From: Arthrobacter globiformis
GTDB lineage: Bacteria; Actinomycetota; Actinomycetes; Actinomycetales; Micrococcaceae
Direction of reading: 5' to 3'
DNA length: 64,000 bases
Assembly (NCBI RefSeq): GCF_030818015.1
Contig: NZ_JAUSZX010000001.1
Coordinates: 1,798,001-1,862,000, forward strand
Shown here: positions 51,510 to 59,233 of the stretch, one piece after another
Layout: each line of letters starts with the position of its first letter
Position numbering within the stretch: position 1 is the first letter of the stretch
Made by a program: the position numbers and the translations under genes
The notes under the pieces: model-generated
The model's input: the letters and a program-made list of their open reading frames with translations, nothing else
Told to the model about the DNA's origin: nothing
The model's database searches: none

Positions 51510-51962
51510 ATGGTAAAGCAGCCCGTGTCCGTAAACGGCGTTGTCCGCTGGAAGGACGTGGGCCTCGCCGATCAGGCCAAGAGCGAACAGAAGGAGCGCA
51601 AGATGGTTGTACTTCGTCACGAAATCGGTGATGTACTGCGCGATGTCCGCCAGCGTCAAGGGCGTACCCTCCGCGAAGTCTCGCACAGCGCCCGGGTCTC
51701 CCTGGGGTACCTGAGTGAAGTGGAACGCGGCCAGAAGGAAGCCTCCTCGGAACTCCTGTCCTCGATCTGTTCGGCCCTGGATGTTCCGCTTTCCAGCATG
51801 CTCCGCGAGGTCAGCGACCGCGTGGCCGTCGCTGAAGGCGTTGCGGTGCCGGACACCGTCCCGCAGGAATTCTCCCAGCGCTACGGCCGGGACCTTGAGC
51901 GTGACCTGAGCAGCGAGCTTAACAACGAGCTCGCCACGGAACTGCTCTCCAGCGCCCGGTAA
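51510..51962 (+). CDS. clgR: XRE-family regulator, ClgR homologue
   Basis: ClgR activates Clp protease and stress genes in actinobacteria. The core [20 protein letters not shown] followed by [31 protein letters not shown] is an almost canonical ClgR helix-turn-helix. From the ATG at 51510 the product has 150 residues. An internal ATG at 51603, at the start of the core, has an excellent AAGGAG six nt upstream and would give 120 residues. Both starts may be used. A SigR/SigH-type promoter lies about 100 nt upstream. It is followed by a strong bidirectional terminator and a convergent MarR gene. Confidence 0.88.
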   Translation: MVKQPVSVNGVVRWKDVGLADQAKSEQKERKMVVLRHEIGDVLRDVRQRQGRTLREVSHSARVSLGYLSEVERGQKEASSELLSSICSALDVPLSSMLREVSDRVAVAEGVAVPDTVPQEFSQRYGRDLERDLSSELNNELATELLSSAR

Positions 51963-51995
51963 CTGAGTCCCGTAATCCGGGCCAGATAACTACAG

Positions 51996-52028
51996 CGAAG
52001 GCCTCCGGCAATGTGCCGGAGGCCTTCG
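51996..52028. terminator. Bidirectional terminator, clgR / MarR gene
   Basis: CGAAGGCCTCCGGCA (51996-52010) and TGCCGGAGGCCTTCG (52014-52028) form a perfect 15-bp stem with a 3-nt loop between convergent genes. T runs are weak on both sides, but the stem is very stable. Confidence 0.85.
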
Positions 52029-52088
52029 TCGTGCCTGAAATCCTATTTAGTCGGCTGCCTGGCTGTCCTGGCTAGGAAGCACCGTCTA

Positions 52089-52598
52089 CTAGGAGTCACC
52101 GTCGCGGGGGAATCCGTCACGTTCGTACGTGGCGTTGAGTTTGGCCATGTAGGTGGCCAGCGCCTCAAGGTCCTCCACCGGCCATTCGCCCAGGCGCTCC
52201 CGGAAAACCTGCCGCCGGGCATCCTGCACCTGGTGCATCTTCTCTTCGCCCTCGGCGGTAAGCCGGATCGTTTGCGCCCGGCCGTCCAGCGGGTCGGCTT
52301 CCTTGAGCACCAGGCCGATGCTTTCAAGGAAGGCGATCTGCCTGCTGACGGAAGGCTTGCCGACGCCGATGCAGGATGCAAGTTCGGTAAGCCGGATGGG
52401 GCCGTTCTTACGGATCACGGTGAGAAGGCCGTAGGCGGCCGGCTCCATATCCGGGTGGACCTCGCGGGACAGTTGCTGGGAAATGGACCTGGCCCGCCGC
52501 CAGAAAAGGCTGATCTGATGCTCCACGTTGGTCAGTGCCGTATCAAGCGTGTCCTCGAAGGGGGCAGTGGCTCCGGGGGCTTCAGCGGGGTTGCTCAT
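52089..52598 (-). CDS. MarR family transcriptional regulator
   Basis: This winged-helix repressor has 169 residues from the ATG at 52598. The DNA-binding part reads GLLTVIRKNGPIRLTELASCIGVGKPSVSRQIAFLESIGLVLKEADPLDGRAQTIRL (two adjoining segments: recognition helix GKPSVSRQIAFLES and wing DGRAQTIRL). The preferred start follows TAGAAT (minus strand, 52606-52611) after 7 nt. An ATG at 52607 lies within that hexamer. It is divergent from a DUF3046 gene, and a perfect 7-bp inverted repeat lies in the 42-bp gap, a probable operator. The ligand and targets are unknown. Confidence 0.88.
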   Translation of the reverse strand: MSNPAEAPGATAPFEDTLDTALTNVEHQISLFWRRARSISQQLSREVHPDMEPAAYGLLTVIRKNGPIRLTELASCIGVGKPSVSRQIAFLESIGLVLKEADPLDGRAQTIRLTAEGEEKMHQVQDARRQVFRERLGEWPVEDLEALATYMAKLNATYERDGFPRDGDS

Positions 52599-52609
52599 GG
52601 CAACCATTC

Positions 52610-52636
52610 TAGAGTCAGTGTCCGTGAGAGACTCTA
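52610..52636. promoter_or_regulatory. Inverted-repeat operator candidate between MarR and DUF3046 genes
   Basis: TAGAGTC (52610-52616) and GACTCTA (52630-52636) are perfect inverted arms with a 13-bp spacer. They overlap the -10 of the MarR gene and end a few bases before the GTG of the DUF3046 gene, so one bound dimer could control both. Confidence 0.5.
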
Positions 52637-52640
52637 TTGA

Positions 52641-52880
52641 GTGAGAATTAGTGATTTCTGGCGGCTGATGGACGATGAATTCGGCTCCGGCTACTCGCGC
52701 GTACTGGGTGGCTCGCTCGTCCTTGCTGGCGTCGGCGGCCGTACGGCGAACCAAGCCCTCGCCGCGGGCGTCAGTCCGCGCGACGTCTGGCTGGCAGTCT
52801 GTGACGTGCAGGACGTGCCCGAGGAGCGCCGGCTCGGCCGCGATATCAAGCCGCGACAGGACGGCCCCGACCTGGTCTGA
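52641..52880 (+). CDS. DUF3046 family protein
   Basis: This 79-residue protein of the actinobacteria-specific DUF3046 family is usually encoded just before recA (Rv2738c in M. tuberculosis). It shows MRISDFWRLMDDEFGSGYSR and GRTANQALAAGVSPRDVWLAVCDVQDVPEER, split here as two blocks. The function is unknown. The GTG at 52641 is close to a divergent MarR regulator promoter, and there is no clear Shine-Dalgarno sequence. Confidence 0.85.
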   Translation: MRISDFWRLMDDEFGSGYSRVLGGSLVLAGVGGRTANQALAAGVSPRDVWLAVCDVQDVPEERRLGRDIKPRQDGPDLV

Positions 52881-52928
52881 GAGGCTCTCCGCCCGCGATG
52901 AGAAGCTGCTGACACGCCGACCGATTGT

Positions 52929-52957
52929 TCGAATATCTGTTCGGGTGCGACTATGCT
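52929..52957 (+). promoter_or_regulatory. SOS box and -10 of recA
   Basis: TCGAATATCTGTTCGG (52929-52944) matches the actinobacterial SOS box TCGAAC-N4-GTTCGA at 10 of 12 defined positions. TATGCT (52952-52957) is the likely -10. The leader to the recA ATG is about 125 nt. Confidence 0.75.
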
Positions 52958-53089
52958 CTTTGGCAGCGGGTTATCCACATACGCACGCCTGCCCGGTAAG
53001 AATGTCAGCGGGTGGCGCTAGCGTCGGTGATGACAGACAGAGGGCCGCAGAGGCCCCTCCAAAGCGAGAAAGCATTAGAGGTGTGAACC

Positions 53090-54142
53090 ATGGCGGCAGC
53101 CCCGGATCGTGAAAAAGCGCTGGAAGCAGCGCTCGCGCAGATTGACAAGCAGTTCGGCAAGGGATCGATCATGCGGCTGGGCGACGAAACACGTGCCCCC
53201 ATCGAGGTCATCCCCACCGGCTCCATCGCGCTGGATGTCGCGCTGGGAATCGGCGGCCTGCCGCGCGGCCGCGTCGTGGAAATTTACGGCCCGGAATCCT
53301 CGGGTAAGACCACCGTTGCCCTGCACGCTGTGGCCAACGCCCAGCGTGCCGGCGGCATCGCTGCCTTCATTGACGCCGAGCACGCCCTTGATCCCGACTA
53401 CGCCGCCAAGCTCGGCGTGGACACGGACGCCCTGCTGGTCTCCCAGCCGGACACCGGTGAGCAGGCCCTGGAAATCATGGACATGTTGGTGGGTTCAGGT
53501 TCACTGGACATCGTGGTCATCGACTCCGTGGCAGCACTGGTGCCCCGCGCCGAAATCGAAGGCGACATGGGCGACAGCCACGTCGGCCTGCAGGCACGCC
53601 TCATGAGCCAGGCCCTGCGAAAGATCACCGGCCGGCTGAGCCAGACCAAGACCACCGCCATCTTCATCAACCAGCTGCGTGAAAAGATCGGCGTGTTCTT
53701 CGGTTCACCGGAAACCACCACCGGTGGTAAGGCGCTGAAGTTCTACGCGTCCGTGCGCATCGACGTCCGCCGCATCCAGACCCTGAAGGAAGGTGCCGAT
53801 TCCGTCGGTAACCGGACCAAGGCCAAGATCGTCAAAAACAAGATGGCCCCGCCCTTCAAGATCGCCGAATTCGACATCATTTACGGCCAGGGCATCTCCC
53901 GCGAGGGCGGCATTATCGACATGGGCGTGGAGCACGGCATTATCAAGAAGTCCGGCTCCTGGTTCACGTACGACGGCGACCAGCTTGGCCAGGGCATGGA
54001 GAACTCGCGCCGCTTCCTGCGCGACAACCCGGAACTCGCCGCAGAACTGGAACGGCTCATCAAGGAAAAGCTCGGCGTGGGAACCAAGCCCGCGGCCGAC
54101 GCTGCAGCCTCACCGAAGCTGAAGGCCGTTGACGGCTTCTAG
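53090..54142 (+). CDS. recA: Recombinase RecA
   Basis: RecA forms filaments on single-stranded DNA, promotes strand exchange and triggers LexA self-cleavage. The 350-residue protein has Walker A GPESSGKT (residues 67-74), [21 protein letters not shown] (Walker B), [21 protein letters not shown] (loop L2 region) and ALKFYASVR. No intein is present. Its promoter carries an SOS box. RecX starts inside its last codons, so the inhibitor is made together with RecA. Confidence 0.98.
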   Translation: MAAAPDREKALEAALAQIDKQFGKGSIMRLGDETRAPIEVIPTGSIALDVALGIGGLPRGRVVEIYGPESSGKTTVALHAVANAQRAGGIAAFIDAEHALDPDYAAKLGVDTDALLVSQPDTGEQALEIMDMLVGSGSLDIVVIDSVAALVPRAEIEGDMGDSHVGLQARLMSQALRKITGRLSQTKTTAIFINQLREKIGVFFGSPETTTGGKALKFYASVRIDVRRIQTLKEGADSVGNRTKAKIVKNKMAPPFKIAEFDIIYGQGISREGGIIDMGVEHGIIKKSGSWFTYDGDQLGQGMENSRRFLRDNPELAAELERLIKEKLGVGTKPAADAAASPKLKAVDGF

Positions 54143-54758
54143 CAAACGCCGGTCCTCTTCGGCCTTCGCCAAGGCCGGAGGGGACCGCACAGCAGGACCC
54201 GGCCCGGAACCCGATGAGGACCGGGACGCAGATCCGGCGTCGGTGGCGCGCGCCATCGTACTGCGCCAGCTGACCGCATCGCCCAAAAGCCGGCTGCAGC
54301 TTGAACGCAAGCTGGCCGAGCGCAACGTGCCGGAGGACGTCGCCGCGGCCGTGCTGGACCGCTTCGAAGAGGTCCGGCTCGTTGACGACGCCGAATTCGC
54401 GGACATGTGGGTGCGGAGCCGGTCCCAGTCGCGCAGGCTGGCCAAGGGAGCCCTCCGCCGGGAACTCGCGGACAAGGGCATTGACGCTGACACGGCGGCG
54501 TCCGCCTTGGAGCAGCTGAGTGACGAGGACGAGGAAGCCGCCGCTCGCCATCTCGTGGAACGCAAGCTGCGGCCGGGGACGGACCTGTCAGACCGGGCGG
54601 AGCGGGACAAGATCACGCGGCGGCTCGCGTCCATGCTCGCGCGCAAGGGGTACCAGCCCTCGCAGGCCTTTCGGATCGTGGCCGAGGTCCTGGACGCTGC
54701 AGCCGGGGGTGCCCAGAGCGGCGGCGACTCCGTCGAGGCCACCGCGGACTGGGAGTGA
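54129..54758 (+). CDS. recX: Regulatory protein RecX
   Basis: RecX binds and inhibits RecA filaments. The 209-residue protein has three-helix repeats: [45 protein letters not shown] and [20 protein letters not shown], as in the family. The TTG at 54129 overlaps recA by 14 nt. A later start is possible, because the first 35 residues are low-complexity and not conserved. Confidence 0.92.
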   Translation: MTASSKRRSSSAFAKAGGDRTAGPGPEPDEDRDADPASVARAIVLRQLTASPKSRLQLERKLAERNVPEDVAAAVLDRFEEVRLVDDAEFADMWVRSRSQSRRLAKGALRRELADKGIDADTAASALEQLSDEDEEAAARHLVERKLRPGTDLSDRAERDKITRRLASMLARKGYQPSQAFRIVAEVLDAAAGGAQSGGDSVEATADWE

Positions 54759-54796
54759 GCGCACCCGGTAGCCTTAGCAGCCGGTACCCTTAATGG

Positions 54797-56368
54797 GTGA
54801 GTCTGACCTATCCTTCCCCCGCAGCCGGCACCGAAAACGAACCAACCGGCGACGCCGCTGTGCCCCGCACCTATCAGGTGCGCACTTTCGGCTGCCAGAT
54901 GAACGTTCACGACTCCGAGCGCATGGCGGGGATGCTGGAAGCCGCCGGTTATGTACCGGCGGACGGTGCCCAGGCCGACGTCGTCGTCTTCAACACCTGC
55001 GCGGTGCGGGAGAACGCTGACAACAAGCTCTACGGCAACCTCGGCCAGCTGGCGCCGATCAAGGCAGCCAACCCGGGGATGCAGATCGCCGTCGGTGGCT
55101 GCCTCGCCCAGAAGGACCGCGAAACCATCCTGAAGAAGGCGCCCTGGGTAGATGCGGTCTTCGGCACACACAACGTCGGCGCCCTGCCCGCCCTCCTGGA
55201 CCGGGCGCGCCACAACAACGAGGCGCAGCTGGAGATCCTTGAGTCGCTGGACGTCTTTCCGTCCACGCTGCCCACCAAGCGCGACTCGGTCTATTCGGGT
55301 TGGGTGTCCATTTCGGTGGGCTGCAACAACACCTGCACCTTCTGCATCGTCCCTGCCCTGCGCGGCAAGGAAAAGGACCGCCGGCCCGGGGAGATCCTCG
55401 CCGAGGTGCAGGCCCTGGTGGACGACGGGGCCATCGAAGTGACGCTACTCGGCCAGAACGTGAACTCGTACGGGGTGGAGTTCGGGGACCGCCAGGCCTT
55501 CTCCAAGCTGCTGCGCGCCTGCGGCGAGATCCCGGGCCTGGAACGGGTGAGGTTCACCAGCCCCCATCCGGCCGCGTTCACCGATGACGTCATCGACGCC
55601 ATGGCCGAGACGCCCAACGTAATGCCGCAGCTCCACATGCCGCTCCAGTCGGGCTCGGACAAGGTCCTGCGTGACATGAAGCGTTCCTACCGGTCGGCGA
55701 AGTTCCTCGGCATCCTGGACAAGGTCCGCGCCAAAATGCCGCATGCCGCGATCTCGACGGACATCATCGTCGGTTTCCCGGGGGAGACGGAGGAGGATTT
55801 CCAGTCAACCCTGGACGTCGTCGAAAAGTCACGCTTCGCCACCGCCTTCACCTTCCAGTACTCCAAGCGGCCCGGCACGCCGGCCGCTGACCTCCCGGAC
55901 CAGCTGCCCAAGGCAGTGGTGCAGGAACGCTTCGAGCGACTCACCGCGCTCCAGGACCGCATTGCCGCGGAAGAGAACGCCACCCAGTTGGGACGCCGGG
56001 TTGAGGTCATGGTAACCGCCCAGTCCGGCCGTAAGTCGGAGGAAACCCACCGCCTCTCCGGACGTTCGCAGGACCAGCGCCTTGTCCACTTCACGGTTCC
56101 CGAGGGCGCTCCTGCCCCGAGGCCCGGAGACCTGGTGACAGTCACCATCACAGAAGCCGCCGCCTTCCACCTGATCGCCGATCCGGCCACCGCGGACGAC
56201 TACTCCCTGCGCAGGTCCCGCGCCGGTGATGCCTGGGACAGGGCGCAGGCCGACTCCTGCGGAGCCCCTGTACCGGGTGCGGGGGCACCCGGTGCAGCAG
56301 GTGCCACCGGGGCAGGCAGGACCGGCGTGTCGCTTGGCATGCCCTCGCTCCCGGTGCGGAGCCGCTGA
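54797..56368 (+). CDS. miaB: tRNA-2-methylthio-N6-dimethylallyladenosine synthase
   Basis: MiaB is a radical SAM methylthiotransferase acting on A37 of tRNAs that read UNN codons. The 523-residue protein has the UPF0004 domain with three cluster Cys ([38 protein letters not shown]), the radical SAM motif [14 protein letters not shown] and a TRAM domain. A 40-residue Gly/Ala-rich tail is extra. TACCCT (54785-54790) ends 6 nt before the GTG, another leaderless candidate. MiaA, which makes its substrate base, follows 4 nt downstream. Confidence 0.95.
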   Translation: MSLTYPSPAAGTENEPTGDAAVPRTYQVRTFGCQMNVHDSERMAGMLEAAGYVPADGAQADVVVFNTCAVRENADNKLYGNLGQLAPIKAANPGMQIAVGGCLAQKDRETILKKAPWVDAVFGTHNVGALPALLDRARHNNEAQLEILESLDVFPSTLPTKRDSVYSGWVSISVGCNNTCTFCIVPALRGKEKDRRPGEILAEVQALVDDGAIEVTLLGQNVNSYGVEFGDRQAFSKLLRACGEIPGLERVRFTSPHPAAFTDDVIDAMAETPNVMPQLHMPLQSGSDKVLRDMKRSYRSAKFLGILDKVRAKMPHAAISTDIIVGFPGETEEDFQSTLDVVEKSRFATAFTFQYSKRPGTPAADLPDQLPKAVVQERFERLTALQDRIAAEENATQLGRRVEVMVTAQSGRKSEETHRLSGRSQDQRLVHFTVPEGAPAPRPGDLVTVTITEAAAFHLIADPATADDYSLRRSRAGDAWDRAQADSCGAPVPGAGAPGAAGATGAGRTGVSLGMPSLPVRSR

Positions 56369-56372
56369 CCCG

Positions 56373-57272
56373 GTGGCGGGCCGGCCCCCCGTCATAGCGG
56401 TCGTCGGACCCACCGGATCGGGAAAGTCCGACCTCGCCGTCGAACTTGCCCTGGCCCTGGATGGCGAGGTGGTCAACGCCGACGCCATGCAGTTCTACCG
56501 CGGCATGGACATCGGCACCGCCAAGGTCACCGAAGCCGAACAGCGGGGAGTCCGGCACCACCTGCTGGACATCCTGGACGTGACGCAGGAGGCGTCGGTG
56601 TCGGACTTCCAGCAGCAGGCGAGGGCCGCCGTCGCCGACATCCACCGCCGCGGCAGGCGCGCCATCCTGGCCGGCGGGTCGGGCCTGTATGTCCGCGCCG
56701 CCCTCGACGTGCTGGACTTTCCGGGAACCGATCCGGAAATCCGGGCCCGGCTCGAACAGGAGAACGCCGAGGCAGGCACTGCGGTGCTGCTGGACCGCCT
56801 CCGCGCGGTGGATCCCGTCTCCGCCGGACGCCTCTCAGACGCCCGCCGCATCATCCGCGCGCTTGAGGTGTTCGAACTGACGGGACGCCCGTTCAGCTCC
56901 TTCATGCCTACCCGCGAGTACCACCAGCCGGCCGTCCAGATCGGCCTGGAGGTGGACCGTGAGCAGCTGCGCGACCGGCTCGCCGTCCGCGTGCACCGGA
57001 TGGTGGAGCGGGGGCTGCTCGCGGAAGTCGAACGGCTGGACGCCCAGGGCCTGCGCCGCGGCAAGACCGCACCGCGCGCACTGGGCTACGCGCAGTTCCT
57101 CAAAGTGCTCGACGGCGAAGCGGACGTAGCGCAGGCAGCCGGGGAAACCATCGTGGCCACCAGACAGTTCGCTCGCCGGCAGCTAACGTGGTTCCGGGCC
57201 GACCCCCGCATCAGCTGGCTGGACTGGCAGGACCCCGAGCTGGTCGCCAAGGCGATCGGCCTCGCCCGCTGA
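56373..57272 (+). CDS. miaA: tRNA dimethylallyltransferase
   Basis: MiaA adds a dimethylallyl group to A37 of tRNA, using DMAPP from the MEP pathway encoded partly in this window (dxr, ispG). The 299-residue protein has [18 protein letters not shown] (P-loop), [37 protein letters not shown] and [11 protein letters not shown]. The GTG at 56373 is chosen from the family N-terminus; the frame is open upstream into miaB without homology. DapF follows. Confidence 0.95.
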   Translation: MAGRPPVIAVVGPTGSGKSDLAVELALALDGEVVNADAMQFYRGMDIGTAKVTEAEQRGVRHHLLDILDVTQEASVSDFQQQARAAVADIHRRGRRAILAGGSGLYVRAALDVLDFPGTDPEIRARLEQENAEAGTAVLLDRLRAVDPVSAGRLSDARRIIRALEVFELTGRPFSSFMPTREYHQPAVQIGLEVDREQLRDRLAVRVHRMVERGLLAEVERLDAQGLRRGKTAPRALGYAQFLKVLDGEADVAQAAGETIVATRQFARRQLTWFRADPRISWLDWQDPELVAKAIGLAR

Positions 57273-57313
57273 CCCGTTTTCTGGCGCCGCCGGCGGGCGG
57301 GTAACCTTGAATC

Positions 57314-58258
57314 ATGAATGAAACCCTTGCAGAATCAGTCCGGCCTGCCGCCACCACACTGAGCGGACTGCGGTTCTCCAAGGGCCATGGAACAGGCAAC
57401 GACTTCGTCCTGGTGGCTGACCCCGAAGGCGTGCACGCAATCTCTGCGGAGCAGGTCGCCCAGCTGTGCGACCGCCACCGCGGCATCGGCGGTGACGGCC
57501 TCATCCGCGCCGTCCCGTCCCGGCTCCTTGACGAGGGCCGGCAGCTTCTTGCCGAAAACCCCGACGCCGAGTGGTTCATGGATTACCGCAACGGTGACGG
57601 TTCCCTGTCGGAGATGTGCGGCAACGGCGTGCGCGTGTTCGTCCACTTCCTTCTGGCCGAAGGCCTGGCTGAGCTGCCTGCCGGCGGCTCCCTGACCATC
57701 GGCACCCGCGGCGGCGTCAAGACCATTGTCCGCACAGGTGACGGCTACGCCGTCGACATGGGCCCTTGGGAGTTCATCTTCCCGGACGAGGCAGCGGCCC
57801 GTGCCATGGATTCGCTGGTCAGCGCCGACGGACTCGAGGTGCCGCGGCCGGCGCTGTCCGTCAGCATGGGCAACCCCCACACAGTCGTCGCCCTGGCCGA
57901 GCTGTCCGAACTCCGGGACACCCGGCTTTTCACCGCCCCGCACGTCGACCCGACTCCCGCCAACGGCACCAACGTCGAGTTTGTTGTCCCGGCCGAGCCG
58001 CTGGTGCACGACGGCGTGGGCACCGTCACCATGCGGGTCCATGAACGCGGCGTCGGCGAAACGCAGTCCTGCGGCACCGGCGCGTGCGCGGCGGCGGTGG
58101 CCATCCGCCACTGGGCCGGGCAGGGCGCCCCGGACGCCTGGCAGGTAAAGGTGCCGGGCGGCGTTGTGGGCGTGAAGTTCTTCACTGTCGCCGGCGGCCG
58201 CGAGCACGTCGAACTTAGCGGACCGGCAACGATCGTTGCTACCGGGACGCTTTCCTGA
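57314..58258 (+). CDS. dapF: Diaminopimelate epimerase
   Basis: DapF converts LL-DAP to meso-DAP for peptidoglycan and lysine. The 314-residue protein has FSKGHGTGNDFVLV, EMCGNGVRVF with the first catalytic Cys near 101, SMGNPHTVV, and GETQSCGTGACAAAVA with the second catalytic Cys near 253. TAACCT (57302-57307) ends 6 nt before the ATG. The 3' end overlaps the convergent methyltransferase gene by 20 nt. Confidence 0.95.
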   Translation: MNETLAESVRPAATTLSGLRFSKGHGTGNDFVLVADPEGVHAISAEQVAQLCDRHRGIGGDGLIRAVPSRLLDEGRQLLAENPDAEWFMDYRNGDGSLSEMCGNGVRVFVHFLLAEGLAELPAGGSLTIGTRGGVKTIVRTGDGYAVDMGPWEFIFPDEAAARAMDSLVSADGLEVPRPALSVSMGNPHTVVALAELSELRDTRLFTAPHVDPTPANGTNVEFVVPAEPLVHDGVGTVTMRVHERGVGETQSCGTGACAAAVAIRHWAGQGAPDAWQVKVPGGVVGVKFFTVAGGREHVELSGPATIVATGTLS

Positions 58259-58853
58259 CCCGCAGGATCCTGAACGACTTGGACGTGCCTTCCCGCGACA
58301 CAGTGAAGGAGTCGTCCAGCGCCCCCGCAAGCCAGCGCTGAAGCGAATCCGAGCCCAGGTTCTTCTGCACCACCAGCCACGCCGAACCGCCCGGCGCCAG
58401 CCTCGGCAGCCAGAGCAGCAGGAGTGAGTGCAGCTCATCCTTGCCGATCCTGATCGGGGGATTGGACCAGATGGTGTCGAAGCGGATTTCAGGGTCCACG
58501 TCCTCCGGCCTGCTGGCCGCGACGTTGCTGAGCCCAAGCAGTTCGGCGTTCCCGTTCGTGAGCGCGACGCAGCGTTCATTCACATCCACTGCATAGACCT
58601 GCGCGTGCGGTGCCCGCAGCGCCATGGTCAGGGCGATGGGTCCCCAGCCGCAGCCGATGTCGAGCAGGTTTCCCTGCGGGGCGGGAGCGGGGACCTCCGC
58701 CAGCAGGATGGCCGTCCCCTTGTCGATTCCGTCCGGACTGAAGATGCCCGACGAGGTCTGCAGCTTCCGCGTCTCACCGGCCAGTTCAACAGTGAGGGGC
58801 TTGCGGGTGAACGGGCCCGCAGGTGAGGCGCTGAAATAGTGGGCAGATTCCAT
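58239..58853 (-). CDS. RsmC-like class I SAM-dependent methyltransferase
   Basis: This 204-residue methyltransferase shows the SAM-binding LLDIGCGWGPIALTMAL and the motif SNPPIRIGK. The NPP tetrapeptide is the catalytic motif of N-methyltransferases of the RsmC type, which modify G1207 of 16S rRNA. The substrate is not proven. GIDKGTAILL and PGGSAWLVVQKNLGSD are also family-like. On the minus strand TAATCT (58862-58867) ends 8 nt before the ATG at 58853; the frame extends upstream, but no conserved residues are lost. It is divergent from hflX. Confidence 0.87.
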   Translation of the reverse strand: MESAHYFSASPAGPFTRKPLTVELAGETRKLQTSSGIFSPDGIDKGTAILLAEVPAPAPQGNLLDIGCGWGPIALTMALRAPHAQVYAVDVNERCVALTNGNAELLGLSNVAASRPEDVDPEIRFDTIWSNPPIRIGKDELHSLLLLWLPRLAPGGSAWLVVQKNLGSDSLQRWLAGALDDSFTVSREGTSKSFRILRVRKASR

Positions 58854-58925
58854 AACTGGCCAGATTAGTGGGCCGCCCGCCTGATGGGAAACCGGCCAGG
58901 TGCGGAAGCGGTACCGGTGTTCTGC

Positions 58926-58931
58926 TATCCT
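58926..58931 (+). promoter_or_regulatory. -10 element of the hflX leader transcript
   Basis: TATCCT (58926-58931) ends 7 nt before the ATG of a six-codon reading frame at 58939, suggesting that the hflX mRNA begins at that ATG. Confidence 0.5.
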
Positions 58932-58938
58932 TGAACGC

Positions 58939-58959
58939 ATGTTCCTGATTTTTGAGTAG
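58939..58959 (+). CDS. Six-residue leader peptide upstream of hflX (candidate)
   Basis: ATG at 58939 begins a short frame encoding MFLIFE and a TAG stop. It is preceded by a good -10 at leaderless distance, unlike a chance ATG. It is about 275 nt before the likely hflX start. Its 3' end (GTAGCCGG, 58956-58963) can pair with CCGGTAC (58990-58996), so a ribosome on this frame would change leader folding. HflX rescues stalled ribosomes and is macrolide-inducible in several bacteria, so a leader peptide sensing translation inhibition would make sense. Confidence 0.4.
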   Translation: MFLIFE

Positions 58960-58975
58960 CCGGCTTTCTTTGCCC

Positions 58976-59000
58976 GCGGCCTTCAGCCGCCGGTACCGGC
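58976..59000 (+). promoter_or_regulatory. Alternative hairpins in the hflX leader
   Basis: GCGGC-CTTCA-GCCGC (58976-58990) is a hairpin that overlaps the palindrome GCCGGTACCGGC (58989-59000). The latter can also pair with the end of the leader reading frame. These alternatives cannot all form together, as expected for an attenuator. No clear T-tract terminator follows. Confidence 0.4.
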
Positions 59001-59233
59001 CCGGGGCTCCCTTCCGATGCGATGCAGGTTTACCGCCTTCCGCCGGAGCGCAGCTTTAAACGCCGCGCAGCCCAAACAGCACTCGATCAGTCCACTTCCC
59101 GCCGGCCCAGCGTGTCCGCTGCCGGCATGTCAGGAGCACCTCCATGACCCCTCGCAGTCAGCCCAGCGCGAATACCGCTGCCAAGGGCGGCAATCAGCAC
59201 TATTCTGAAGATGCAGAACCTTCAAAGGAGACC

